Source: Ilumatobacteraceae bacterium
GTDB taxonomy: Bacteria; Actinomycetota; Acidimicrobiia; Acidimicrobiales; Ilumatobacteraceae
Assembly: GCA_025463305.1 (NCBI GenBank)
Contig: JAOBWK010000009.1
Coordinates: 1-49,622 of the forward strand
Length of the DNA stretch: 49,622 nt
Direction of reading: 5' to 3'
This document shows, piece after piece, positions 15,618-24,281 of this stretch; the first letter of the stretch is position 1, and every line of letters begins with the position of its first letter. The notes beneath the pieces are model-generated. The model saw only the letters and a list, made by a program, of their open reading frames with translations. It was not told the DNA's origin and searched no databases. The position numbers and the translations under genes are program-made.

Positions 15618-17534
15618 ATGGCAGCCGAGTGGGACGCATCGCAGCGGTCGTGGCGGATCACGCTGTGGAGCTCCGCGGCCGCCGCGGTGACGTTGCTGGT
15701 GGTCGATCGCGAACGCTCCGACGAAGCCGTTGCGGTCGTCGAGATGACGCGCGGCGATGACGAGGTGTGGACCGCGACGGTCGCCGCCGCGACGGTCGGC
15801 GACGCCGATCTGTACGGCTTCCGCGTCGACGGACCCGCAGGCGGAACCTCGCGGTTCGATCGCTCGAAGCTGCTGCTCGACCCCGAGGCCACCGAGGTCT
15901 GGTTCCCGCCGGGGCACGATCGCGACCTCGCCCGCAAGGCCGGTGCCGACACGCTCGGTCGTTCGCCGTTCGGGGTGCTGCCGATCCCGCGCGCCCCGGA
16001 GCCGGCGCCGCCCGCGCCGCCCGTCGCCGCGCCCCGGCACGGCATCGACGATCTGGTCATCTACGAGGTGCACGTGCGCGGGATGTCGATGCGCTCGCCG
16101 CACGTCGACACGGCGCTGCGCGGCACGTTCGCTGGCCTGGCCGGTCACGTCGACCACATCGCCTCGCTCGGCGTGACCGCGGTCGAGCTGCTGCCGGTGC
16201 ACCAGTTCGATCCCGAGGAGGGCAACTACTGGGGTTACATGCCGGTCGCGTGGAACGCGCTGCACCACGTGTACGCGGCCGACCCGACCCGGGCCGATGC
16301 CGAGTTCCGGGCGATGGTCGAGACCTTCCACACGCACCGGATCGAGGTGATCCTCGACGTCGTCTACAACCACACCACCGAAGAGGACGAGCTCGGGCCC
16401 ACGTACCACCTGCGCGGCATCGACGACGCGGCGTACTACGTGCTGCACGCCGACGGTTCGTACCGCGACGATGCGGGCTGCGGCAACGTCGTGCGTGCCG
16501 CCCACCCCGCCGCCGGTCGGCTGGTGCTCGACTCGCTCCGGCGGTTCATCGCGCTCGGTGTCGATGGGTTCCGGTTCGACCTCGGTTCGTTGCTCGGACG
16601 CGACATCGACGGCGAGCAGCAGGCGCACAGCGTGCTGATCGACGAGATCACGGCGCTGGCCGCCGAGCACGACGTGCGGCTGATCACCGAGCCGTGGGAC
16701 CTCGCCGCCTACCAGATCGGCGATGCGTTCCCCGGGCGCACGTGGGCGCAGTGGAACGGCAAGTTCCGCGACGACTGCCGTGCGTTCCTGCGCGCCGAGG
16801 ACGGTGCCGCCGCCGCGTTCGCCGAGCGGATCACCGGCAGCCCCGACCTGTACCCCGGTGCACCGGGCCGCAGCATCAACTTCATCACCGCCCACGACGG
16901 GTTCACGTTGCACGACCTCGTCAGCTACGAGCGCAAGCACAACGACGCGAACGGCTGGCACGGCACCGACGGCACCGACGACAACACGTCGTGGAACTGC
17001 GGCTGGGAGGGCGACGACTTCACCAGCGCGCCCGCCGACATCGACCCGGCGGCCGTCCAGCGGCTGCGGTTGCAGCAGATGAAGAACGCGTTCGTGCTGC
17101 TCGTGCTGTCGGGCGGCGTGCCGATGTTCGTCGCCGGCGACGAGTTCGCCCAGACCCAGGGCGGCAACAACAACCCGTACAACCAGGACAACGACACCAC
17201 GTGGCTCGACTGGTCGCGTGAAGCGTCGTACGCCGACCTGACGGCGTTCGTGCGCGCGGTCATCGCCCTGCGTCGGTCGCACGGCGCCGGCGACATCGAG
17301 CTTCACGGCGTCGGCGCGACCGCGGATCTCGGCTGGACCTCGCACTCCATCGCCTGGCAACGCGGCGACCTCTACGTGATGGCGAACGCGTGGTGGGAGC
17401 CGCTCAGCTTCACCGTCGCGGCCTCCGGTCAGTGGCAGGTCGCGCTCTCCAGCGCGCTGACGAGCGGCACCCTCGTCGACGGCACCATCACCCTCGCCCC
17501 GAGATCGACCGTCGTCCTCACCCGCACCGCGTGA
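15618..17534 (+). CDS. glgX: GlgX-like glycogen debranching enzyme (GH13)
   Basis: 638-aa alpha-amylase-superfamily enzyme of the isoamylase/GlgX group, which hydrolyses alpha-1,6 branches of glycogen or maltodextrins. It has an N-terminal CBM48-like beta domain (about 1-130), then a GH13 barrel with DVVYNHTTEEDE (region I), GFRFDLGSLLG (region II, nucleophile Asp), LITEPWDLAAYQ (region III, acid Glu) and FITAHDGFTLHDL (region IV). QGGNNNPYNQDNDTTWLDW near the end is diagnostic of GlgX. It is somewhat shorter than the roughly 700-aa proteins typical of the family and has an unusual Pro/Ala-rich linker (PEPAPPAPPVAAP). It is a single gene, followed by a strong hairpin. Confidence 0.93.
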   Translation: MAAEWDASQRSWRITLWSSAAAAVTLLVVDRERSDEAVAVVEMTRGDDEVWTATVAAATVGDADLYGFRVDGPAGGTSRFDRSKLLLDPEATEVWFPPGHDRDLARKAGADTLGRSPFGVLPIPRAPEPAPPAPPVAAPRHGIDDLVIYEVHVRGMSMRSPHVDTALRGTFAGLAGHVDHIASLGVTAVELLPVHQFDPEEGNYWGYMPVAWNALHHVYAADPTRADAEFRAMVETFHTHRIEVILDVVYNHTTEEDELGPTYHLRGIDDAAYYVLHADGSYRDDAGCGNVVRAAHPAAGRLVLDSLRRFIALGVDGFRFDLGSLLGRDIDGEQQAHSVLIDEITALAAEHDVRLITEPWDLAAYQIGDAFPGRTWAQWNGKFRDDCRAFLRAEDGAAAAFAERITGSPDLYPGAPGRSINFITAHDGFTLHDLVSYERKHNDANGWHGTDGTDDNTSWNCGWEGDDFTSAPADIDPAAVQRLRLQQMKNAFVLLVLSGGVPMFVAGDEFAQTQGGNNNPYNQDNDTTWLDWSREASYADLTAFVRAVIALRRSHGAGDIELHGVGATADLGWTSHSIAWQRGDLYVMANAWWEPLSFTVAASGQWQVALSSALTSGTLVDGTITLAPRSTVVLTRTA

Positions 17535-17579
17535 ACAGTGCTTGGTTTGCCACATCAGCCGTGGCGAACCCAGCACTGT
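17535..17579. terminator. Long inverted repeat at the end of glgX
   Basis: 19-bp arms (17535-17553 and 17561-17579) with one mismatch and one G-T pair, enclosing a 7-nt loop ATCAGCC. It begins at the base after the glgX stop codon and lies between convergent genes. A bidirectional terminator is the simplest reading. The arms contain GGTTTGCCAC, and GGTTTGCC recurs inside the repeat region at 18601-18608. Confidence 0.65.
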
Positions 17580-17611
17580 CGACCAATCTCAGCCCATCCG
17601 CGCGCGATCCA

Positions 17612-18487
17612 CTACAGGCCGCGTGGCGAGTCAGTCGGTGTTCGTGAGTCGAGCAGGCGCTTGGTGAAGTTGAGGATGGTCCAGCCCTCGATCTCGAGTT
17701 CGTTGCGGCGAAAACGGTCGTGCTCGAACGCCTCGAGCGACCGCAGGTGGACTCCGTAGCCGTCCATCTCGAATGCGGCTCGCAGGGTCGGGTAGCTCCA
17801 GTCGAGCTCGTACTCGCGGCCCGACTGCACGGTGACGAGGTGGTGCAGGGTGAGTGGCGGAAGGCCATGACGCTCGAGGAGCAGGCCGAGCGCAGCTTCG
17901 GGAGGCGAGTCTGCCGCAGCATGGACGAGCGTGCGGTCGTCGAGCGCGAGTCGGAGACGAGGAACGCCGAGGTGGCCCCGCACGGCGCGCATCTGTGCGT
18001 CGAGGTCCTCGAGCGTCAGGACCTTCGTCGACAGCCACTGCTGGAGCCACATGGCGATCACGGGCTTGCTGACCACCGTCGCCGCGTCGATCATCGTGCG
18101 CGCCGTCGAGGTCACGGGCACGCCGCCGAGCACGGTCTGCTCCGGCGGACGGGCGACCCGATGAGACAGAACCCCCGGTACGTTGCGAGCGCCCGGCGCC
18201 GAGACCTCGGTGAGCAGGCACTGGTAGTTGCGCACGCCCCACAGCGCCACCGCGGTTCGATGGGATGCGACGGCGCCCGACCCGTGAGCGAGCACACCAG
18301 CGAGCGCACGCTGAGCATCGGTCACCGGCGCGGCAGGGTCGCGGAACACGCCCCGGTGCATGGGCTGCAGGAGACGTCTCGTCAGCAGGTGATCGATCTG
18401 CCGCATCGAGAGCCCGGCATCCCATGCCTGCTGACGAGTGACGAGCCCGAGTTGAGCGACGAGCAGCGGGTCGAGAAGCGTGTGCAT
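17612..18487 (-). CDS. AbiEi-like antitoxin-domain / DUF559 (Vsr-like) protein
   Basis: 291-aa protein with an N-terminal winged-helix domain of the type IV antitoxin AbiEi kind (LLVAQLGLVTRQQAWDAGLS, MRQIDHLLTRRLLQPMHRG, VFRD) and a C-terminal Vsr/DUF559-like nuclease fold (REYELDWSYPTLRAAFEMDG, then FEHDRFRRNELEIEGWTILN). This two-domain form is common and multicopy in actinobacteria; its role is unproven, and no AbiEii toxin gene is adjacent. I chose the ATG at 18487 because an in-frame upstream ATG at 18547 only adds a low-complexity leader. Short repeats flank the gene on both sides (13-bp inverted copies), which hints at a transferable cassette. Confidence 0.8.
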   Translation of the reverse strand: MHTLLDPLLVAQLGLVTRQQAWDAGLSMRQIDHLLTRRLLQPMHRGVFRDPAAPVTDAQRALAGVLAHGSGAVASHRTAVALWGVRNYQCLLTEVSAPGARNVPGVLSHRVARPPEQTVLGGVPVTSTARTMIDAATVVSKPVIAMWLQQWLSTKVLTLEDLDAQMRAVRGHLGVPRLRLALDDRTLVHAAADSPPEAALGLLLERHGLPPLTLHHLVTVQSGREYELDWSYPTLRAAFEMDGYGVHLRSLEAFEHDRFRRNELEIEGWTILNFTKRLLDSRTPTDSPRGL

Positions 18488-18549
18488 GACCGACTTGGTG
18501 CCATCAGCAGCGAATCGTGGAAGTGCCGATCGTCGATGGGTTCGCACCC

Positions 18550-18635
18550 GGTGATGTGGCGGATCGCGCGCGGATGGGCTGTGAGTCGGAGACGACGCGC
18601 GGTTTGCCGCAGGTGATGTGGCGGATCGCGCGCGG
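18550..18635. repeat. 24-bp direct repeat pair upstream of the AbiEi/DUF559 gene
   Basis: Two identical 24-bp copies at 18550-18573 and 18612-18635, sharing the core GATGTGGCGGATCGCGCGCG and spaced 62 bp apart. The 13-bp end GGATCGCGCGCGG also occurs inverted as CCGCGCGCGATCC at 17598-17610, on the far side of the gene. The 168-bp gap 18488-18654 otherwise shows no gene. Confidence 0.75.
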
Positions 18636-18654
18636 TGGATTGTGGGGAGGGGCG

Positions 18655-20076
18655 TCAGCTGTCGAAGCCGAGGCCCATGCGGTCGAGGCTGCGCAACCAG
18701 AGGTTGCGCTTGCCGGTGCGGTCCTCACGGTTGAGCGACCAGCGCGTCGTCTGGATGCCCATGAAGCGGAACGGCTCGGGCGGGAAGGGGAGCGGCTTCT
18801 CCTGGACGAAGTCGGTCTGGGTGGCCTTGCTGCGCTTGCCGTCGAGCAGGTCGAGCATGACCTCGGCGCCGAAGCGGGTCGAGGCCACGCCGAGTCCGGT
18901 GTAGCCGACGGCGTACGCGACCCGCCCGCCCATCGCCTGGCCCCAGAACACGGAGAACCGGCTGCAGGTGTCGATGACGCCACCCCACGCATGGCTGAAC
19001 TTGACGCCCTCGAGCTGAGGGAACGTCGTGAAGAAGTGCTTCGAGAGCTTGGCCCACGTCTCCGGGCGGCTCTCGTTCTCGGTGGTGACCTTGCCGCGCC
19101 AGTAGTAGATGACGTCGTAGCCGCCCCACAGGATGCGGTTGTCCTCGGTGAGGCGGTAGTAGTGGAACTGGTTGGGGATGTCGCTCAGGCCCTGCCGGTT
19201 GGCCCAACCGATGTCGGACAGCTGCTGAGGGGTGAGTGGCTCGGTGACCATGCAGTAGTCGTAGACCGGGGCGATGTAGTGGCCGATCCGCTTCAGCAAC
19301 GGCTTGAAGGCATTCGTTGCAAGTGCAACCTTCCCGGCGCGCACCGCGCCGAGCGGGGTATGGATGATCACGCCGACACCGTCCTTCTCGACCGATGTCG
19401 CCTTGGTGTCCTCGTAGATCGTGACGCCGAGCGACTCGGCGGCGGCCTTCAGACCCCACACCAAGCGGGCGGGGTCGACGAGCGCGGCGCGGTCCTTGCG
19501 CCACAGCCCGCCCGTGTACGTCGGTGAGTTGACCTGGGCGCGCATCGCCTCACCGTCGAGCAGCTCCACCTTCTGGCCGAGCGAGCGCAGCTGCTGGTAG
19601 TCCTCGCGCAGCTCGTCGAGGTAGGTGGGGCTGTGGTGGATGGTGGAGACGTCGATGACACCCGTGCGCTCGTAGTCGCAATCGATGTCGTAGTGCTTGA
19701 TCGCAGCCTCGATGTCGTTGAGGTTCTTCAGGCCGAGCTCTTCGAGGACCGCGACCTCGTCGGGGAAGCGGGCCTGAGCGTTGGCGACGCCGTGGGTGAG
19801 GCTGCTCTCCATGAAGCCGCCGTTGCGGCCGCTCGCCGCCGAGCCGACCTCGTGCGCGTCGATCAGGATGATGTCGCGCGACGGGTCGCGCTCCTTGGCG
19901 ATGATGGCCGTCCACAGCCCCGTGTACCCGCCGCCGACGATGCACAGGTCGCAGCTGACCGTGCGCACGAGGGTGGGGTTCGAGTCGGGCTCGTCGACGT
20001 CTTCGTACCAGTACGGATACGGGTCCGCGTCGGCGATCGCGTCGAGGTGGAACTCCTTGATCGATTCTTCATCCAT
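18655..20076 (-). CDS. FAD-dependent amine oxidoreductase (DAO family)
   Basis: 473-aa D-amino-acid-oxidase-superfamily flavoprotein, similar in layout to gamma-glutamylputrescine oxidase and related secondary-amine oxidases. The FAD-binding motif CDLCIVGGGYTGLWTAIIAK lies at about residues 43-62, after a leader containing DPYPYWYEDV. GSAASGRNGGFMESSLTHG is the second FAD-contacting segment typical of this group. TGVIDV, MVTEPL and AVGYTGLGVASTRFGAEVML near the C-terminus complete the fold. It likely oxidises an amine to an aldehyde or imine with O2 as electron acceptor; the substrate is unknown. It is divergent from the SDR gene at 20157. Confidence 0.9.
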   Translation of the reverse strand: MDEESIKEFHLDAIADADPYPYWYEDVDEPDSNPTLVRTVSCDLCIVGGGYTGLWTAIIAKERDPSRDIILIDAHEVGSAASGRNGGFMESSLTHGVANAQARFPDEVAVLEELGLKNLNDIEAAIKHYDIDCDYERTGVIDVSTIHHSPTYLDELREDYQQLRSLGQKVELLDGEAMRAQVNSPTYTGGLWRKDRAALVDPARLVWGLKAAAESLGVTIYEDTKATSVEKDGVGVIIHTPLGAVRAGKVALATNAFKPLLKRIGHYIAPVYDYCMVTEPLTPQQLSDIGWANRQGLSDIPNQFHYYRLTEDNRILWGGYDVIYYWRGKVTTENESRPETWAKLSKHFFTTFPQLEGVKFSHAWGGVIDTCSRFSVFWGQAMGGRVAYAVGYTGLGVASTRFGAEVMLDLLDGKRSKATQTDFVQEKPLPFPPEPFRFMGIQTTRWSLNREDRTGKRNLWLRSLDRMGLGFDS

Positions 20077-20156
20077 GGTGTTCGGGCATGTTGTCCAGGC
20101 ACGTCATCAGCCCTGCCTCGAACGAGCACCCTAGCTTCGCGACTACCGTCACCGCG

Positions 20157-20903
20157 ATGGACTTGGGCATCGCAGGACGACGGGCAGCAGTGGCAGGCGC
20201 ATCCGGAGGCCTCGGCCTCGCGACGGCGAAGGCCCTCGCCGCCGACGGTGTGATGGTGGCGATCTGCGGTCGCGACGAGGCGCGCATCACGGCGGCGGCG
20301 GCCGATGTCGGCCACGGCTGCATCCCGCTCGTCTGCGACGTGTCGTCGCTCGAAGGCGGCGAGCGGTTCGTCGAGCTGGCGACCGCAGCACTCGGCGGCA
20401 TCGACATCCTGATCGCCAACGCCGGCGGCCCGCCACCCGGCAACTTCGCGTCGACGCCGACCGATCTCTACCAGACCGGCCTCGACCTCAACCTGCTGAG
20501 CGTCGTCGGGATGTGCAAGGCCGCGGTGCCGGCGATGCAGGCCCGGCACTGGGGTCGGGTCGTGGCGATCACCTCGGTGGCCGTGCGCCAGCCGATCCCC
20601 GGGCTGATCCTGTCGAACACGGCCCGCGCCGGCGTCACCGGGTTCCTGAAGACCGTGGCCCGCGAGGTGGCCGTCGACGGCGTCACGGTGAACACCGTGC
20701 AGCCGGGGATCCACGCCACCAACCGGATGACGCAGCTCTACGGCGGCACGCCGGACGGCGCCGCGCTCGGCATCCCCGCCGGCATCGTCGGCGATCCCGA
20801 CGACTTCGGGCACGTCGTGGCGTTCCTCTGCAGCGATCAGGCCAAGTTCGTCACCGGCGCCCAGTTGCAGGTCGACGGCGGCGCGTATGGTGGCTTGCTG
20901 TGA
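20157..20903 (+). CDS. Atypical short-chain dehydrogenase/reductase (no catalytic Tyr)
   Basis: 248-aa SDR-fold protein starting at 20157 (MDLGIAGRRAAVAGASGGLG). The Rossmann glycine motif GASGGLG and the NAG motif (IANAGGPPPG) are present. Where classical SDRs have YxxxK the sequence reads LSNTARAGVTGF: the Tyr position aligns to Ser and the Lys to Arg. This SN-x-x-R form recurs in a distinct 3-oxoacyl-reductase-like subgroup, so the protein may use other residues or act on a different substrate. A GTGA overlap couples it to the Dabb gene, suggesting the two proteins act together. Confidence 0.88.
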   Translation: MDLGIAGRRAAVAGASGGLGLATAKALAADGVMVAICGRDEARITAAAADVGHGCIPLVCDVSSLEGGERFVELATAALGGIDILIANAGGPPPGNFASTPTDLYQTGLDLNLLSVVGMCKAAVPAMQARHWGRVVAITSVAVRQPIPGLILSNTARAGVTGFLKTVAREVAVDGVTVNTVQPGIHATNRMTQLYGGTPDGAALGIPAGIVGDPDDFGHVVAFLCSDQAKFVTGAQLQVDGGAYGGLL

Positions 20904-21193
20904 TCACCCACACCGCCATGTTCCGTTGGAAGCCCGAGACCTCGCCCGAGCAGATCGCGGCGATCAACGCCGCGCTGGCGACGATGCCGGGACTCGTGCC
21001 CTCGATCCGCACCTACGCGTTCGGCGACAACGTCGCCCTGAGCGAGGGCAACATGGACTTCGCCGTCGTCGCCACGTTCGACGATGCCGAGGGCTGGAAG
21101 GCGTACGACGAGAACCCGGACCACAGCCGGGTTCGCGCCGAGGTCATTCGTCCGTGGATTGCGGAGCGGACGTCGATCCAGTTCGAGCACTGA
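20900..21193 (+). CDS. Dabb family (stress-responsive A/B barrel) protein
   Basis: 97-aa dimeric alpha-beta-barrel (Dabb) protein. It starts at the GTG of 20900 inside the SDR stop region. Family features are the opening VITHTAMFRWKPETSPEQIA, central PGLVPSIRTYAFGDN, FAVVATFDDAEGWKAYDENP and HSRVRAEVIRPWI. Dabb proteins include small-molecule cyclases and degradation accessory proteins; here coupling to an SDR hints at a shared substrate. Its 3' end overlaps the convergent PIN-like gene by 50 bp. Confidence 0.9.
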   Translation: MITHTAMFRWKPETSPEQIAAINAALATMPGLVPSIRTYAFGDNVALSEGNMDFAVVATFDDAEGWKAYDENPDHSRVRAEVIRPWIAERTSIQFEH

Positions 21194-21671
21194 GCTCGAG
21201 CTCGGACACCGGGTCAGCGACGGGCGCGTCTGGGCCAGCGACAACTGGCACGGGGACGACCGGCGCGACCTGCGTGGCGGGTCCGAGGGTGCTCAGGATG
21301 GTGAGGTCGAGGCCGTCGAACGCCGTGGATGCCGTCGCCACGGTGCGGATCTTCTCGCGGCGCATCATCACGAGGGCGAGCGCGACAGCCGGATCGGCCT
21401 GCGGTGTCATCCGCCGTGCGGCGCTGCGGTGCTGGCGGGCGACGTTGAGCCGCAGCAGCGGCGCGAGCGCGGTGCGCCGGAACTCGGGCGGCACGTCGCC
21501 GAGCACGGTCGACAGTGCGAACAGCCGGTCGGCGCCGGTCTGGTAGCGATCGACCAGGGTGCGGTAGATCTCCAACGCCGCGGCATGGGACGGGGAGTCG
21601 ACGGCGAGCAGCGCGTCGACGAACGACTCGTCGACCAGCACCGGGCGGATCTTCGGCTTGCGCGGCTTCAT
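21144..21671 (-). CDS. PIN-domain-like protein
   Basis: 175-aa protein with features of a PIN-type nuclease fold: an early acidic strand IRPVLVDESFVDALLAVDSP followed by HAAALEIYRTLVDRYQTGAD, a middle LFALSTVLGDVPPEFRRTAL, and a late DPAVALALVMMRREKIRTVA with STAFDGLDLTIL (the usual late-acidic strand). A basic N-terminus and a low-complexity Pro/Val/Ser tail flank it. No antitoxin-like partner is adjacent, so it need not be a VapC toxin. It is coupled to the upstream PAP2 gene by a 4-bp ATGA overlap and overlaps the Dabb gene by 50 bp in convergent orientation. Confidence 0.6.
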   Translation of the reverse strand: MKPRKPKIRPVLVDESFVDALLAVDSPSHAAALEIYRTLVDRYQTGADRLFALSTVLGDVPPEFRRTALAPLLRLNVARQHRSAARRMTPQADPAVALALVMMRREKIRTVATASTAFDGLDLTILSTLGPATQVAPVVPVPVVAGPDAPVADPVSELELSARTGSTSAPQSTDE

Positions 21672-22798
21672 GCGAGTGCCGGGACCGTGGTGGTGGGCGG
21701 CACGTCGACGCCGTCGGCGGGTGCGGCGTCAGCATCGGCGGGCGGCTCGAAACCGAAGTGCTGACGGGCGCGATCGGCCTTCTTGCGGCGGGCCGTGCGC
21801 TCCTGCCAGCCCCAGAAGAGGAACGACAGACCGACCAGCGCCCAGCCGACCAGGCCGTCGATGATCCAGTGCTCGCCGAAGTAGACGAGCGAGGTGAGCA
21901 TCAGCACGGGGAAGCAGAGCACCAGCGCCTTGAGCCACTTCCAGCGGATCCGCGGCAGGAAGAAGGCGGGCACGAACAGCGCGAACGAGGCGTGCAGCGA
22001 CGGCATCGCGGCGATGGCGTTGCCCCAGTCGAGCGCGCTCTCCCACGAGTGGGTGAAGCCCTTGAGCCCGAGTGCGCTGAAGCCGCGGCCGGTGTGGCGG
22101 GCGAGGATCGTCTTCACGCCGTCGGGCAGCGTGCGGTAGAGCGCGTGGTACTTGCTCGACACCATCCACGGTGGCGCCGTGGGCAGCACGATGAACATCG
22201 CGCAGGCCACGAACAGCAGCGAGGCGAAGCGCTTCATGAAGCGCGCCCATTCGCGGTGCGACGTCACCCACAGCACCGCGATCGCGATGATCGGGAAGAT
22301 GAAGTGGGTGAAGTACGTGGCCGACATCACCTTGTCGTACCAGTGCACGTGCTTCGGGTCGTACCAGTGCTCTTGGAGGAACGCGCTCGGGTCCTTGCCG
22401 AAGAACAGGAATCGATCGATGTTGCGCATCGCGTAGACCTGGGTCTCGAACCCGGCCTTGTCGGCCCAGCCGCGGCTCTCGTCGTAGACGAACCACATCA
22501 CGCAGTAGCACAGCGTGTCGAACACCAGCCAGGCCCAGCGCCGGGCGGGACGGCCGAGGTGACCGATGACGATGAAGATGACCACCGAGATACCGACCGA
22601 GATGCGGTCGATGATCAGCCCCTTCTGGACGAAGAAGATGATGTAGCCCACCGTGAAGGCGGCGAAGCCGATCAGGCGGACGGTGTACCACGGGTCGGCC
22701 GGCACGACCTCGCCGAGGGAGACCTTCGTCCAGCGCGACGTGGGTTCCTTCCACGACCCGTCGGCTTGGTCAGCGCGCTCGAGCGTGGTCTCGGACAT
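21668..22798 (-). CDS. PAP2/Aur1-like integral membrane phosphatase
   Basis: 376-aa polytopic membrane protein of the PAP2 superfamily, Aur1/inositol-phosphotransferase-like branch. About six hydrophobic segments are visible (for example LIGFAAFTVGYIIFFV, ISVVIFIVIG, FPIIAIAVLWVT, LLFVACAMFIVLP). The phosphatase motifs are MPSLHASFALF (PSxH) and GEHWIIDGLVGWALVG (the His of motif 3). It could dephosphorylate a lipid or transfer a phospho-head group such as inositol phosphate. The start at 22798 follows homologous length; a longer in-frame extension lacks sense. The C-terminal tail is cytosolic and Ala/Pro-rich. It overlaps the PIN-like gene. Confidence 0.88.
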   Translation of the reverse strand: MSETTLERADQADGSWKEPTSRWTKVSLGEVVPADPWYTVRLIGFAAFTVGYIIFFVQKGLIIDRISVGISVVIFIVIGHLGRPARRWAWLVFDTLCYCVMWFVYDESRGWADKAGFETQVYAMRNIDRFLFFGKDPSAFLQEHWYDPKHVHWYDKVMSATYFTHFIFPIIAIAVLWVTSHREWARFMKRFASLLFVACAMFIVLPTAPPWMVSSKYHALYRTLPDGVKTILARHTGRGFSALGLKGFTHSWESALDWGNAIAAMPSLHASFALFVPAFFLPRIRWKWLKALVLCFPVLMLTSLVYFGEHWIIDGLVGWALVGLSFLFWGWQERTARRKKADRARQHFGFEPPADADAAPADGVDVPPTTTVPALA

Positions 22799-22871
22799 GT
22801 CGTTGCACGCTACACATTCCTGACCCCAGAGTGACGGCGCGGTGAACGCCGCCTGAACGGAGGGGGCGGGT

Positions 22872-23692
22872 TCAGTGGGTGCTGGCGGTGAGCGCGCGGC
22901 GCACGAGCGTCTTGGCCAGGTGCGTGCGGTACTCGACGCTGGCGTTGAGATCGGCCTGCGGCTCGGCGTCGGCGACGGCGAGGTCCGCAGCGTCCTCGAT
23001 GCTCGCGCCTGCGGCGATGGCATCGGCGACCTGGCTGGCCAGGATGGGCGTGGAGCCCATGTTGATCAGCCCGACACCAGCGGACGTGCCGTTGCGCCAC
23101 GCCGCGACACCGACGATGGCCCAGTCCTGGGCGCGGCGGTTGAACTTCTGGAAGTTCCAGCCGGCCCCGCCCATCTTCGGCACCCGAACCTCGATCAGCA
23201 TCTCGTCGGGCCCCAGCGCGGACTCAAGGAAGCCGACGTAGAAGTCCTTCGCGGCGATCTCGCGCACGCCGTTCGGGCCCTGCACGACGTAGGTGGCCCC
23301 GAGCGCGAGCGTGGTGGCCGGCAGGTCCGATGCGGGATCGGCGTGGGCGATGGAGCCGCCGAGCGTGCCGCGGTGGCGGACCTGGGCATCGCCGACGTAG
23401 CTGGCGGCGTTGGCGAGCAGCGGGACGTGCTCGGCGAGCAGCGGCGACGTCTCAACGTCCATGTGGCGGGTGAGCGCGCCGATGGCGATCTCGTCGCCGG
23501 TCTCGCGGATGTAGGACAGGTCGGTGATGCGGCCGATGTCGATCAGCACGGACGGCTGGGCGAGGCGGAGCTTCATCAGCGGCAGCAGCGAGTGGCCACC
23601 GGCGAGGAGCTTGGCGTCCTCGCCGTGCTCGCCGACGAGGCGGATGGCCTCTTCGGCCGAGGACGCCCGGACGTAGTCGAACGCGGCGGGGA

Positions 23693-23696
<4 letters not shown>
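22872..23696 (-). CDS. coxM: CoxM-like FAD-binding medium subunit of a molybdenum hydroxylase
   Basis: 274-aa FAD subunit of the xanthine-oxidase/CO-dehydrogenase family. The FAD-binding motifs [18 protein letters not shown] and [20 protein letters not shown] match the AGGHS and TIGGNxxHADPAxD consensus, with the CO-dehydrogenase-flavoprotein C domain following ([20 protein letters not shown]). It starts at the ATG of 23696, overlapping the coxS stop (ATGA). It transfers electrons from the molybdenum and Fe-S subunits to quinone or O2. No large subunit follows: the next gene is a PAP2 protein 73 bp away. Confidence 0.93.
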
Positions 23697-24172
<476 letters not shown>

Positions 24173-24219
24173 GATGCCTTCCCTCTGCTTGCTCGTGATC
24201 TTCGGACATCATGACGCAC

Positions 24220-24251
24220 GATGCCCGCCGATGGTCGCATCGGCGGGCATC
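24220..24251 (-). terminator. Hairpin terminator after the betaine-binding lipoprotein gene
   Basis: A perfect 14-bp stem (GATGCCCGCCGATG at 24220-24233, CATCGGCGGGCATC at 24238-24251) with a GTCG loop, 31 bp beyond the stop at 24282. No T-run follows. It separates the transporter operon from coxSM. Confidence 0.75.
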
Positions 24252-24281
24252 ACGGTCACGACGGACGTGGGTTCCCTGGTC

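Noticed and set aside
17612..18487. Type IV toxin-antitoxin pair (AbiEi/AbiEii).
   Set aside because: Only the antitoxin-type N-terminal domain fused to a Vsr/DUF559-like domain is present; no nucleotidyltransferase toxin gene is adjacent.
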